This document shows, in pieces, positions 1 through 11,535 of a DNA stretch of 64,000 nt (positions within the stretch are counted from its first letter, which is position 1; each line of letters begins with the position of its first letter). A program made the translations under genes and the position numbers. The stretch is taken from NCBI GenBank assembly GCA_903772945.1, contig CAICTM010000107.1:1-64000 (forward strand), written 5' to 3'. Source of the stretch: Seminavis robusta. Lineage: Eukaryota > Bacillariophyta > Bacillariophyceae > Naviculales > Naviculaceae. The notes under the pieces were generated by a model, which saw only the letters and a list, made by a program, of their open reading frames with translations, did no database searches and had not been told where the DNA came from.

Positions 1-2600
1 AAAAGAAGAGAAGCCATTGGAATCTGTAACAGCATGGAAGCACTCCGAAGACTGACAAGGCGGAATCACAAAGCAAGCTAAGCCCCGAAGAAAAAGAAAA
101 TAACAAAAACCCAAAAAACCCAAAAAAAGAAAAAATCCATAGTCTACTTCTAATCGCAACAACGACCATCCTTCCAAGAACGAAGAAAAAATGGTGCGAC
201 TACCACGAGTCCAGCACTCACAATACTGCTTCTTGCATGACTCTGAAGAAGCTAAAGGCCAAGTCTAAGTCCTTGTCTGACAACGATAAAAAGACAGCGT
301 ACAACAAGAACAGATGACTTTGAAACGCAAATCCGACGACACCAAGACCAACACCAAAAAGGAACTTTAGTTCCTTATGAAGAAAGTCTAAAACGCTGCG
401 GTCAAGGCCGAACGCAAGAAGAAAAGCAAACGCAACCATGTTGCCAAAACCAAGTAAGACACTCCGAACAAACAGGAACGACTCCTCAGTTGAATCCATC
501 AACAATGATGGAGAAGAAAATGGCTGGCGTTGACAAGGCGCTTGCCGAATTCGACTTCAATCATTCGTATTGAGAGATCTCCGTCTGATGTTTAGGCCAG
601 GATGATGATTCTTCGGAACCATGTTCCGATTCTCATACCAAAGATAGAATCAATCAACTAAATAGTAAACAAGATTGGTTTGCAACTGATGAAGTCTACC
701 GCAAATTAGATAATTGCCTACAAACTGCTCAAAACTAGACGCGAACGATCTGTTCAGCATCATCAACTTCGTCCATGGCCAAAATAAACGTCGCAAGACA
801 AGAAACCTCAAAACTAACCGGCATTAATATAACAGAAAGAAGAAGAAAGGAAACAAAAGCCCCGTAACAACCATGTGCATACTGATACAGGAGCATCACG
901 TAACTTAATTACCAAACTCATGCGAAGAAGTTACTTCCCATAGAATCACGGGATCCAAACATTATGGAATGCTTCTATGAAGGAATAGAAACCCCGCACG
1001 AAGTGTGAGGGCACACCATATCCTGAAGTCCGCGAAGATAGAATTATCGAAAGGAACTTGCACGCCACCAAAAACTTGGGGGCGCAATACATGATCATAG
1101 GTCAGGACACTCCCACCGAACCTAAGAATCAAGTGATGATTCACGACATGTCAGTGGAGTGGAACGGCATATTTTTCCCTGCGAAAGATGGCAATACCGA
1201 TAGAAAGGACAACTTCTCCATTCCCGATACTGCAGCTGTCAACGACAATGCAGATAGCTAAGAAAATCGTGAGGCATACAAACGAACAAACTGACTAAAG
1301 GCAGATGTGCAAGAGTCAAAACCAGGTAAAAAAGGAAGAGCAAGGAATGCTCATGCCTTCTCAAGCCAAGGTGCTCCGACCAGAGTAGAAGGTACTTTGG
1401 TGAAAGTGCAAATGGGACGATACTTAAAGTAGAACTTCGTCGCGACGCTAAATCCTATTATACTAGGGCTCCACCTACTCCACGTATTCCGTACCAACAC
1501 TCTCAAAACAGGGTTGAACGTCTCTGTCGACGGCAGGCTGACTCAAAGAAGGTGAATCGTTCCGAGTGGGCGGCACCAGCTTTATCATTCCCAAGAAAAA
1601 GGGATCTGCACGATTTCCATCTTGATTTCGGGAACCGAACCAAAGGATTAAGTGGAAGCCTTATTTAAGTGGTCCCTAGTCTCTCCAAAATGATACAGGA
1701 CATGCACTTTAATCTAGATGGATTCAAGTACGATACTAGTCTAACCTGAAAAGGGTACATATCACAGTCGTAGCTGTCACCTCACTGGAAGCAACACTGT
1801 ACCATCACTCCCGAAGGTGAAGCACGAGTACAGAGGTTGCAATGGGCCATTTACAGTAGTCCCGACATCTTCAACAAGGAAGATGAAAAACACACTCATG
1901 CATGACTTAGAAAATGTCCGTGCAACGTTGATGATCAACTCATCCTACTGTACGACGATCTAGTAAATCACGTTGAATAGTTAGATGAATACCAACTATC
2001 TTCCAATCGCTAAAAGCACACACAACTTTCCGAAAGTCCGAACTAGTATCAGCTTGATTACTCGAAAGTCAACTAACTAGACAAGTTCAAGCGCCTTCCT
2101 ACGAAAGGAAGGAAACGATTAGTTATCTTGACAATGAACCACCAACCTTATTAAACAGACGAGGTCCAATCCATACCAGCTGATCTCAGAATAAGGTGAG
2201 TCATCGGATAAGATCGCGAGTCACAGTCTCTCGCTCCTCACGATAGGACCATTCCGCGCAACTTCGGGTCAAACTGGACCAATGATACCAAACATTGGCG
2301 TGTCTAAGTCAACGACGTAGGGCTGAAAGTACCCATCGACGGGAACTGTCTATGCGTCAGAGAGCGAGTCTCTGCTCGCATGAAATATGATCGAAACCGA
2401 CTCGCGCGATGACGCCCACAGTGTCACTTCGTCGCAATACATACGTGTCTTCAACTCTGATGAAAAGTATCGACACCAAAATGTGTTCGTCAAGCAGCAC
2501 ATTAACGAAAAAATACATCAAAACCGCCAAACAGAAAATGCAGAAAAAACATAAAGAGAACAGCAGAACACGTGTACCTACAAACATAGATAACGATAAT
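1..2600 (+). mobile_element. Decayed Ty3/gypsy-type LTR retrotransposon body
   Basis: No long ORF survives, but short stretches read as a pol polyprotein in the correct order. Positions 878-898 encode HTDTGAS, the aspartic-protease active-site signature. Positions 1583-1620 encode FIIPKKKGSARF, followed after a TGA by FRE and RIKWKPY, the N-terminal part of a Ty3/gypsy reverse transcriptase. Further on, about 1930-1975 reads LLYDDLVNHVE, in the place of the YxDD catalytic box. Stops and frameshifts are frequent, so the copy is dead. The order protease then RT gives plus orientation; gag and the 5' LTR would lie left of the window. I could not define an integrase or LTR boundary. Family assignment rests on the RT signature and is fairly safe; the exact limits are not. 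Confidence 0.7.
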
Positions 2601-4002
2601 GATTAAATTGGCATAAATAAAGATATAAACAAAAAAAGAACGAAATAAAGACTAAGAAAGTAGGGAGACATAAACAAAAATACAAAAAAAAATTCAAACA
2701 AATATCACAATAGGTTGGTTACACTGACCGACGTTCAATAACATATGGCACTTGGTAGCGATCTGTTTAGCATAGACTCCGCCAATAACGGCACTAGTCT
2801 TACCATGATCATTGTTAACATAAGAGTGTATTTACACCCATGACAAAGGTCTGATCACTCTCCTGGTTGGATGTGCCATCGCTGCCGACGACACATTCTT
2901 ACATCCAAATCTCTGAGGTAGGCCCCGACTTTAATTCATATGTTCTCCTTGCCGATCTGATGTCGGCCTTCCGTGACCCTTTCCGGGGCGAATGCAATAC
3001 AGGCTCTAGCCTTATTCGCGACTCGATCCTAGATAGGGTTGAGTTCGACTACATGACTGAGTCTTTCGTGAATAGTCATGAGACAGGTGTTCCATAACCG
3101 CTTAGTCATACTAGAGCGATGATGAAACATCGCCTAGATATTTAGCCTGGTGTGGAGAGACCACACGCTATAGATAAATGCTAGACGATCTTCACGCGTT
3201 CCGTTTTTGGATCGTGGAGTGAGTAGGATTGCTACCGCAACCTACTCTATCACACTTTATATCTCCCGCGGGAGTTCAGATCCTACGATCCTTGATGTGA
3301 TCTCTCCGTTGATTAGTTCTTCATAGCTTTCTAATCTCCATCATAACTTTCATTCTCTCAAACTCAAAACACTCGAAAGATCTTTACACTAGCTTTTAGC
3401 GTAGTGCAGTAGGGAGCAACCTGAGTGTGTTCGGTACTGTTGCCACTGTCGTCGATGTAACTATACGGCAGCCGGCTACAATGGCTGGATTGACAATATT
3501 CGTTTGTGCATGCATTCGTCATAAGGATCCAATGTGAGGTATTAATAACTGAGTGAGGGAGCTGGAACAAAGGAATCAAGAGACGAACGCTGAAAAAAAC
3601 CGAATACCTTTCTAGACTAACAGCTTTGGTTGCACTTCTCCTTGATTAAGGATAGAGGTACCCGCATGACACGTAGAAATCTGATCCGGGGAAAAGACAA
3701 TTCAATCCGAATCCGTGGGAAAGCGGAAAGTTTGGCGATTTGTTCGCGAAGACACCGCACGGAACATGCAGAAACACAACAGCAGACAACAGATAGATTT
3801 GCAATCTTCATCCAAGAAAGAAACTAACACTTGGAAGAGCAACACTCCGCATCCATACAGGTACCGTGTCCAACCTGCAAGAGCTCCTCTAGCTAGACAT
3901 TTGACCCAGAAAGCTACCACACAAATTCAAAGCTGTTCTCATAATATAGTAAAGCAACCGCAACAGAACCCACACTACTGGATACAGAAGACAGATACAA
4001 TA
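2601..4002. other. Non-coding stretch, possible 3' LTR remnant and promoter
   Basis: An A-rich stretch (about 2600-2710) is followed by mixed sequence with no supported gene. Its position behind a plus-strand gypsy body makes 2.7-3.4 kb a candidate for the decayed 3' LTR, but the partner LTR is outside the window so this cannot be shown. The last few hundred bases, including an open reading extension with a non-ATG start, are probably the promoter and 5' UTR of the gene starting at 4003. Confidence 0.35.
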
Positions 4003-4476
4003 ATGGGAGGCTCCAATAGCAAATACACCATGGAACAGTTGGAAAGTGAAGTTCCAGCTTTCACCGACAAACTTCCTCGACTCCAATTAAGCAATTTTGG
4101 ACCCAACGTGATGGAGCTCCAGGGATCGGGATGGTTCTTCAATGCCAAGGCACCCTTTGATGCTTCGATTCTTCGTGGAAAACTGTCCCCCGAGCAGTAT
4201 GTATCCGCTGTGGAATCCATCAACAAGGCGCATTGCGAACGATTGGTGGGCCTGAGCCGTGCTTACAAAAAGTCCGATATTCCAGTGCGCCGTCAACTCG
4301 GAAAGGAAGCCGTCGAGGCCACCATTGCCATTTTGAATAAAGAAACCAGTGGTTTTCGATGGGATATTCAAGCAGGGGCGTCCACGAGTACCATCACTGA
4401 CATCAAGCATGGCAGACTGACATCCACAGAACACAAGCAAGAAACTTCACTTCTCCTGGTGTTTGATCAAGAATAG
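4003..4476 (+). CDS. Small predicted N-myristoylated protein, weakly ERF4/Golgin-7-like
   Basis: A 157-residue protein is read from the ATG at 4003. The reading frame is open for 96 codons further upstream, but without an ATG of its own. The chosen start gives MGGSNS, which fits the N-myristoylation pattern (Gly2, Ser6) and suggests membrane attachment on the cytosolic side. The central part (about residues 45-115) has the order aromatic-rich segment, L-x-G-K-L-S-x-E-Q-Y, a helix ending in S-I-N-K-A, then a second helix. This resembles the ERF4/Golgin subfamily A member 7 fold, partner of DHHC palmitoyltransferases, but only weakly and by eye. The C-terminal 40 residues are Ser/Thr-rich and look disordered. 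Alternative: a lineage-specific protein unrelated to ERF4. That it is a real gene is likely; the family is not certain. Confidence 0.55.
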   Translation: MGGSNSKYTMEQLESEVPAFTDKLPRLQLSNFGPNVMELQGSGWFFNAKAPFDASILRGKLSPEQYVSAVESINKAHCERLVGLSRAYKKSDIPVRRQLGKEAVEATIAILNKETSGFRWDIQAGASTSTITDIKHGRLTSTEHKQETSLLLVFDQE

Positions 4477-5743
4477 AGCACACACGGAGCCATCCCAACG
4501 ATTGATGACGATCCAACTGAACCTTTGAAAACACACCCAGAAATACAGTAAGAACTACATAGATACAACAATTACCTCTCCTACTAACGAAGTCCACATA
4601 TTTTGCACCAAAGGATCATGGCTGCAAAGCTATCTGTTGGGTCTTCATTTTAGCCAGTTCCTCCCTTGTGTCAGTTCTCCAATTCTGGATGTCCATCGTG
4701 CAACAGACAGTCCAAGAGAGCAAAAGCAAATCCGGTTCATTGTGTGCACTGGCAATCAAGACCGGTTGGTCACAGAAAGTGCATGAAAGTGTCCTTGACT
4801 GGGCTCTGATCTCATTCTCAAGTATGTTCTGGCATTGAAGAAAAGAGGACCAACACAATGGCAATCTCCGGTACTGTACAATCAATCTGGCAACAGACAG
4901 GACCTGGTTTTGTATCGGGTTCATATATGGATCGACGAAGATCTTACTTTGTCGCTGGCTGGGTTACATTGCAACAAGCAACGACTCTGAGGCATGGACC
5001 ATGGAATGAAGCAGCGGCGTAGACTTTGCTTGATGGGCAATAGCTAAGCAGGAGATGGTGGGATATAGATTTTTGGACATTCAACGAAGACGACAAACTT
5101 GAAAGGGGTGAGGTACTGGTGTATCATGCACAAGTCAAACAGTCGCATCCTGTTGGGTGCCCGGGAGCTTCATTCCGCCGTACGGTAGGAAGTACTCAAG
5201 CACAACGTTGATGGTGAATCTGTTGAAGTAACAACAAAGAGTTATTGGCACTCGAATAGGATTGGAATGGAGAGAAGCCTTCAGCTACGGTAGCTACGTC
5301 ATCCCACAGAAAGTTGCAGCCAAAGGAGCGATTGTTTAAAAAAGGAAGCTTCCATGGAAGCAGTGAATGAGACCATCATCGAGGTGGACAACATCCTGAA
5401 CCATCCAAAGCAATGCTTGTAGTACAGTACTGGTAGGACGGTTGTGGGCTCGAGCTATAATGTTATCTGGCGAGCTGTGGTATCTGGAGACTGGCGGAAT
5501 GGATCTTCGGTGGCAGTATCCACAACGCATCGTTATCAAAAGAATCGTAAAAGATCTACCTTTAACCATGGTTGCTGTGTAAAAAAGATATGTACGTCTA
5601 CTTTCGCGACTTGTTGCAAAAAGACGTTCAATCAGCCTGAGTACGCAAGTTACCAGTTGGTAGTAATACGTGTCACTAGACCCAGTCTGGAGGTGGTTGC
5701 AAAAGGGGTCTCTCCCCATCCATCCATCCATCCATCCATCCAC
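4477..5743. other. No intact gene; possible decayed coding remnants
   Basis: Several short protein-like stretches can be read on the plus strand (about 4620-4930 and 5050-5340) in changing frames with stops between them. They look like an old pseudogene, but I recognise no family. The right end, 5336-5743, is the 3' flank of the minus-strand phosphatase gene. Confidence 0.3.
5717..5742. repeat. (CATC)n microsatellite
   Basis: Six to seven perfect tandem copies of the tetramer CATC lie immediately downstream of the stop codon of the minus-strand phosphatase gene, so they probably fall in its 3' UTR. Confidence 0.9.
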
Positions 5744-7219
5744 TTAGGGAATATCCAAGGACAGCGACTTGAGCACTTGCCCCGCATCGGTATTGTACTG
5801 CCACTTTTGTTTGACATAATAGGCATGAGACGTTTCGGCTCGCACCAAAGTTAGATGAACGGTCCGATCTTGCCAATCGACGTCGACCATTCCAAAATGA
5901 TTGACACCCACCCAGTCGCCGATACGAGTGGGATCCTGTTCGATGCAATCAACGGCCGGATTGGGATACGTCGAACACTTGACACCATCGGGATCCCAGC
6001 CATCGGGAATAGTATGCGTCCAGCTCGAGGCTGTCACTTCGTAGAGTTCGTCCCAAAGCGCCGGATCATTGTAGAGGGCACCAATGTGTCGATCTCCCGA
6101 CAGCAGAACCGGCAAGGACGGATTCTTGACGTGTTTGCAGTACTTTTTCAAGAGACGCACGAGTTTGCGGAGTTCTCGCGGAATGAGACTCCAATGTTCA
6201 AATCCCCATTCACCCTGTGTCAATACCTGTTGGGTGGAGAGAATGAGACGGACATTGGCCGGTCGTTGCAAGACTTGTTCGAACCATTCCCATTGCGCTG
6301 GACTGAGGAACTGTTTGCCGTGATCTTGGTCATGCCCGTAGGGTGTGTATGCCCATTTCTCATCGTCGTAGAGGAATTCCGAACGAGAATAGCGCGTGTC
6401 GAGCAGGATGAGTTGGAGAATCTGATCACCCGATCCCCATTCATAACTGGTGTAGAGTCCTTCATTGTCGCGAAAACGTCGTTCGTCATCTTGGGGAATA
6501 TCCATAAAGTCAAAGTATAGATCCTTGGCAATATCCTTGTAGGGATTGTCGGCATAGCAATCATTGAGACCATAGTCATGATCATCGAGCATGCCAAGCA
6601 TTGGAAGCCGCTGCTTGGCTCCTTGAAAGGAGGGGTGATTGTTTAGTTGATCGTACGCTTGCTTTAACAGAGTGCAATTTCCTTGTCCAGAGCAGGCATC
6701 TTGTTCTTGCGTGTAAACTTGATCTCCTCCCAAAATGGTAACATCTGGATGGAACTCGAGCAGCGTATCCCAAAAGGGCATGGGCATGTCTTCCTTCATG
6801 CAACTACCAAATGCCACGCGAGAAATGGGTTGGGAGAAATCGGGAAGAGGTGCCCAGGGTATCTTGCCGCCAGAGCCAGCTGTACTGTCCGCAACGATAG
6901 CAGCAGCACTGGAAGATGCTCTCGACGACGACGAAGACTGACCAATCCCCAAGACCAGCACCAGAGACAATGCCAATACGGCAGTCAACGTCGTGTGGAT
7001 GTATTTCTTGGTGGAAATAATAAAGTGCCATGGCTTGTGATCTTCGGCTGCTGGAAAAGGAATGTGATGCTCCGGAAGAGAGTGATGATGATTGCTGGTC
7101 AAAGTATCCTTCTCATCATCACCATCCATCGGCTCGTCGACGGCGTCATCCAAGCGGATCATTCGTTCATTTTCTTCCTTGTGGTTGATCTTGCCGTTGG
7201 TGCTCTTATGGACCATCAT
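5744..7219 (-). CDS. phoD: PhoD-family metallophosphatase, membrane-anchored
   Basis: A 491-residue intronless protein of the PhoD alkaline phosphatase/phosphodiesterase family, which hydrolyses phosphate mono- and diesters using Fe/Ca-type metal centres and is widely used by algae to scavenge phosphate. Visible motifs in order: FGSC at 137-140, GGDQVY at 164-169 (metal-ligand Asp), DDHDYGLND at 212-220 and SGDRHIG near residue 375. Residues 76-93 form one hydrophobic segment after about 75 hydrophilic, His/Asp-rich residues. This predicts a type II anchor with the catalytic domain outside the cytosol or in the secretory lumen. A Ser/Ala-rich linker follows. The first of two adjacent ATGs was taken as the start. 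All core motifs are intact, so the enzyme should be active. Phosphate-starvation control is expected for the family, but I could not point to a promoter element. Confidence 0.93.
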   Translation of the reverse strand: MMVHKSTNGKINHKEENERMIRLDDAVDEPMDGDDEKDTLTSNHHHSLPEHHIPFPAAEDHKPWHFIISTKKYIHTTLTAVLALSLVLVLGIGQSSSSSRASSSAAAIVADSTAGSGGKIPWAPLPDFSQPISRVAFGSCMKEDMPMPFWDTLLEFHPDVTILGGDQVYTQEQDACSGQGNCTLLKQAYDQLNNHPSFQGAKQRLPMLGMLDDHDYGLNDCYADNPYKDIAKDLYFDFMDIPQDDERRFRDNEGLYTSYEWGSGDQILQLILLDTRYSRSEFLYDDEKWAYTPYGHDQDHGKQFLSPAQWEWFEQVLQRPANVRLILSTQQVLTQGEWGFEHWSLIPRELRKLVRLLKKYCKHVKNPSLPVLLSGDRHIGALYNDPALWDELYEVTASSWTHTIPDGWDPDGVKCSTYPNPAVDCIEQDPTRIGDWVGVNHFGMVDVDWQDRTVHLTLVRAETSHAYYVKQKWQYNTDAGQVLKSLSLDIP

Positions 7220-9149
7220 CTTGACTACTGTACCGAGTCTAGTCTACTACCGTAGCTAGTACCTTCTCAGCTTTTTTCAGTCTTCTGGTTTTAGTATGGA
7301 TTAGAGAGAGCTAAGAGGAGGACGGAGACAGAGGTCAAGGGGGGCACGACGCAGGAACGCAAGGTCTTCTGGTTTTAGTGAGGAAAGGCAATCTTCTATC
7401 TATCTATAAAAGACTCACTGGTGTGAGATACATCTGGTTCGGAATCGAATCTCGTCAGGGTATGCACATCTTTCGCATGGCTGTCATTGGCATGCAGGAG
7501 GGGTTCTGTCGGAGGCAAAAATTTGGAGCTTCCTTGCCCACAAGACTCGACTGTCCGAGGCTGAACCAACGACGTTACGGTACCATCCCTCCCTCACTAT
7601 CAAGATAAAGAGAGATGAGATCCTTTGGATCGGATTGAATGACACCTTTTAGTTAGGAAAGGACGCCGATGACAGGTTCATTATTCTCGCTCGATAATAA
7701 GAGAGGCAAACAATTCCCAGCCTATCCTTGCCCTGTGAATTCCATATCAGGGTGTCTTCATCAGATGCCTGGGCATTCACCCACCCTGGAGTACAATAGA
7801 TGCAGGGCATTTCCAAATTGCAGCCGCGCCGCTCTTGATTGGGTCAATACAGTATGACCAGACGTCAGCCAGACCTTCCTTGCCCTTCGATCGCTGTGAC
7901 CACAAGGAAACACAACACAACAAGCGCGGTCTAGTCTAGTCTAGTCTATGAATAGAAGACCCCACGCCGCTGCTACAGTACTGGTCATCCCAAACGATGG
8001 AACGAGCCCAGAAAGGCAGCGATGATCTTGAAAGAGTCGTGTCGAGTCTAGTGCGGGCTCCACGGAGCACCTTCAGCCCCATGCCTTGCTTCTTGATTGT
8101 TTTCTGACTGCATGAGCGGGGCCCCTTGCTTGTCTACCTCATCAACGTACATTCATGACGGCCGCGGAATTCAAAGCCATCACCTGGGGGCATTCTATTA
8201 TTCTCTGCTTGCTAACTAAGAGAGATGGAGAGCATCCTCTGATGCTGGCTCTTGCCCGTTGCAACAACGCCATGGTCGATTTTTCGCTATTGTTTAGCCA
8301 ACTCTGGTGAGAAACAGAACAGCCAAGAACTCATCAAAGCTACGATCGAGCTGGTTGCCCAGCACACATCCAAAGTATTTGACACAACAATGGAATGAAT
8401 CATTTCCTACCTACCTACCGGTACCGAGTTTTCGCAAGATTTTTCGAAAATGACGTTCGGGGCTGTGCGGCCACTCAATTGACTCGCTACAATGAAGGAA
8501 TATTTATTTGGATCTTCATTAATTGTCAATCAATAATCTACCGGTACGGTGCGACCAATTCTCGCTTTGGACAGCAAAGATGCCGATTAGGGCCAAACAT
8601 TGGCTTCATTCTCCCAGGAAGGATACTATCCATTGGATGCACCCAGCAGGCCGCCATTCTTGGTCAGCTGCAGGAGCATCTGGGCTTTCACAGCCCCTTC
8701 CAGATTCGATTCTCGCAATGGAGAACGATTGGTAGTGTCGTATCTATCTTGGAAGCAGCACATCAACAGGAAGTTTACATTCATCCAATAGAATCACACA
8801 AACAACAACACCAACAACGAAACGCAAACGATTGCCATTCTGGACCGCAGCCAGACGATGCCTTCTCCATTTCTACACTTGCTGCACTTGTCTTGGCCAT
8901 GGTGGGTCCGTCGGTTTCTTCGCTTGGACGCAAAGTCGTTCTTGGCAATTCCACCCTCACATTGATTGCAAGCCCCCGACGATCGAAGTGAGCCATGCGG
9001 TTGCGAGTGGGTTTCTAAAGTTAGGAACCAACAAATCAAGTTATCCCATGACGGCTGGCCGTGGCAGCACCCACTGCCGAACGTCTGTATGTGTACTGTA
9101 CAAACTATTACAAACTAGCTCATGATAGTAGTGCACAAGAGATTGGCGC
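7220..9149. other. Intergenic region without a supported gene
   Basis: Upstream of the phosphatase there is about 1.9 kb with no reading frame that looks protein-like. It contains a duplicated 16-mer GTCTTCTGGTTTTAGT (7279 and 7365) and two copies of the palindrome TACCGGTA (near 8419 and 8540). An open frame at 8395-8991 has unnatural composition and no recognisable motif. Its end contains one hydrophobic stretch (near 8870-8930) that could be the decayed N-terminus of the pseudogene that follows. Confidence 0.5.
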
Positions 9150-9790
9150 TATTACATTACACATCACCATGGGGGCACTCTTGGCACTACTATCCGACAA
9201 TGGAACGTACGTGGCAGCCACGACGGAACCCGGTCGAGTCCGTGTTGTTGAGATTGACCGCCACAACATGACTCTGCGCCAAGTTGGAAGCGATTTTGTG
9301 GGGGTGCTGCCTTTTTCTCGGATCTACGTACTGGCATTGCACCACCGGTGGTTCCTTCTTTGCCAATAAATAGCGTCGTGCTCTATCGTCCACGACGACA
9401 ACGAACGAACAGCACAGTCGAATGGGAGGCAGTGGGTCTGCCGATTGCACCTCGTGATCCGCAGCATGATGGCATTGGTACGTACTGCCGTATCGCTGTC
9501 TCGGGATGGGACACTTCTGGCGGTGGGTGCTCCTGCTAAGCAGGTTCGAACCAAATCTATGAGCGTGGTTTGATTCAACTGTACCGTACAAGCGCAACAA
9601 AGATTCACAACCTTGGATTCCCTTGAGAAGAAGCTCGATCTATGGAGGCAACGGAGACTTTGACTTTGGTGCAGACATCCAGGTGGTACGGGACTATCAT
9701 TGACGAATGCTCTCTATCTATCAATTCGTACCTGGATGAGCTTACTTTCTCCTACAGTACTACCTCGTACTACGATGCACCCGCAGAGAC
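9150..9790 (+). pseudogene. Decayed FG-GAP-like beta-propeller protein
   Basis: Pieces in different plus frames carry the repeat signature of FG-GAP-type propeller proteins that are numerous in diatoms. At about 9168-9262 an ORF reads LLSDNGTYVAA...GRVRVVEID. At about 9480-9530 the frame reads AVSLSRDGTLLAVGAPA, the typical blade core. At about 9633-9690 YGGNGDFDFGADIQ resembles the G-D-x-F-G calcium-loop motif. A stop in the first segment, a frame change to the second and a stop after the blade show that it no longer encodes a full protein. An intact member would be a secreted or membrane-anchored surface protein with about seven blades. Confidence in the family is moderate because only three motifs survive. 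Confidence 0.55.
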
Positions 9791-9866
9791 GAGAGACGAG
9801 AAACAGAGAGTCACGAAGTTGGAAAGTAACAAGTCTTTACAAGTTTTGAAGGGATCGAAGCGCCGT

Positions 9867-10210
9867 TGACAATGGCGCCCGATCAATCATGGCATCCAAT
9901 TCCCTTTTCAAGAATCCATCCCTGTTGCTATGGGATAAGGGTAGTGCAGCTCACAGCCACCCAATTTACTTCTTCAAGAATCCATCCCTGTTGCTCTGGG
10001 ATAAGGGTAGCCGCAGCTCACAGCCACGGACAATGGCATCCGATCAAGGCATCCAATTTACTTCTTCAAGAATCCATCCCTGTTGCTCTGGGATAAGGGT
10101 AGCGCCTCATACTGGGCTCACAGCCACTGACAATGGCGTCCGATCATGGCATCCAATTCACTTCAAGAATCCATCCCTGTTGCTCTGGGATAAGGGTAGC
10201 GCCTCATAGG
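9867..10210. repeat. Four-copy minisatellite with a 36-bp core
   Basis: A 36-bp core starting CAAGAATCCATCCCTGTTGC and ending GGGATAAGGGTAG occurs at 9909-9944, 9975-10010, 10067-10102 and 10164-10199. The core is nearly identical in all four; only copy 1 has an A for C. The intervening 30-61 bp are also related to each other (CTCACAGCCAC, CAATGGC, GATCA(T/A)GGCATCCAATT), so the true unit is 66-97 bp with internal deletions. Confidence 0.92.
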
Positions 10211-10263
10211 CTCACGGCAAACAAATCTCTACTCGGCCTCCAAAAGGGAGAACCGCCACTCAA

Positions 10264-10524
10264 GGAAAAGTCTATTGAACGGCTGGGCCCGAGATACGAC
10301 TGGTACCGCAGTTTGTCAGACATTTTCCTTCCATTGAGAGTGGCATCAAATCCGTTCATCCCTGCAATGCACCCACTAGCTCAGGGCGCAACATCTCCAC
10401 TCAGCTTGAAACAGCAACTCCAAAGGAAGAACCTTCGCTCCAACAAGGACATCTACTGGAAAAGTCTATTGAACGGTTGGGCCCAGATACGACGGTACCG
10501 CAGTTTGTCAGACAATTCCCTTCC
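10264..10524. repeat. Direct repeat pair of about 68 bp
   Basis: The segment at 10264-10332 recurs at 10458-10524 with about 90% identity by eye. Both contain AAAGTCTATTGAACGG, ATACGAC and CCGCAGTTTGTCAGACA. The copies are separated by about 125 bp of unrelated DNA. No gene is evident across them. Confidence 0.85.
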
Positions 10525-11237
10525 AAAATCAGTACTTGGCAGACCTCAGGGGTCATTGGGGTATGAACAGGCGATCCTGAACATGTACCCAAGTCGGCTC
10601 AATAATGATTGCAGTGAGGTGTATTGGGGTGTGATCAGGCGATCCTGTACACATGTCCTCAACCTTTGCTTGTAGCCATCGACTCTTGCCGTTGAAAGTG
10701 TAGATCCTCATCCATCCACTGGAAGGCCTTGTTCTCTTCCTCGCGAAAACGCTGGAGATCCACTCCGAACCATACCAACTTGGAGCTTTGTCAGGTAGGT
10801 ACATGTGCTGTTTCGTCAACTCTCGATGAGTGTTTTGATGTAGCCGTAGACCTCAAAATTTTGCTTGCCAGCCATCGAATCCCGCCCTTGAAAGTGTAGA
10901 TCCCCATCCAACCGGAATGCCTCCCCCCATGAACATTGGCGGCCTCTACTGTGCTGCCTGCTTCCCCCGTCACTTTCCGTCACAATCCCACTTGTAATCG
11001 CAATCGCACTATTGTGCTGCCCCAATCCCACTTTTTAAAACGCACTATTGTGCTGCCCCCGCCCCGTTTCGTCCACAACCCCTCTGGACCAATCCACCTC
11101 CATACGTGTGCTGCTTTCCTCCCCGCCGCACTCCCCACCCGTCGCTTCCTCCACAATTCCTTCGCACCAATCCATCTAATCCACGTGCTGGATTCTCCCC
11201 CGAGAAGTTCCTTCCACGAATCCTCCCAACCGCCTAT

Positions 11238-11466
11238 GCCACATCCCTCCGAGTGGCTCCTCCCAATTCATCCAATCCAATCATCCAAGCGTACGCCACA
11301 TCCCTCCGAGTGGCAGACTCATCAAAGTCATCCAATCATGTCTTTGCCACATCCCTCCGAGTGGCAGACTCATCCAAGTCATCAATTCATTGCATACGCC
11401 ACATCCCTCCAAGTGGCAGACTCATCCAAGTCATCCTCATGCCAACGCCACATCCCTCCGAGTGGC
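11238..11466. repeat. Five-copy hairpin minisatellite
   Basis: The 20-mer GCCACATCCCTCCGAGTGGC lies at 11238-11257, 11295-11314, 11346-11365, 11398-11417 (one change, CCAAG for CCGAG) and 11447-11466, with spacing of 49-57 bp. Its ends GCCAC/GTGGC are complementary, so each copy can fold into a 5-bp stem with a 10-nt loop. The spacers are partly conserved too (AGACTCATCCAAGTCATC). The array lies 70-300 bp downstream of the stop of the minus-strand J-protein gene, so it may be transcribed in that 3' UTR. Confidence 0.93.
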
Positions 11467-11535
11467 TGAATCCTCCCAACGAATCGGTGCCTCTGCACTT
11501 TCCTCCACGTCGCTTTCCCTCACAAATCCTGCCAT

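Noticed and set aside
2700-3400. Definite 3' LTR of the left-hand gypsy element
   Set aside because: No second LTR is available in the window for comparison and no TG...CA boundary with a target duplication could be fixed.
8395-8991. 198-codon open frame on the plus strand
   Set aside because: Unnatural composition, no conserved motif, overlapping equally long alternative frames; probably chance.
9867-10210. CRISPR-like array (36-bp repeats separated by 30-61 bp)
   Set aside because: The spacers are themselves related to each other, only four copies exist, there are no cas genes, and the context is eukaryotic. It is a minisatellite.
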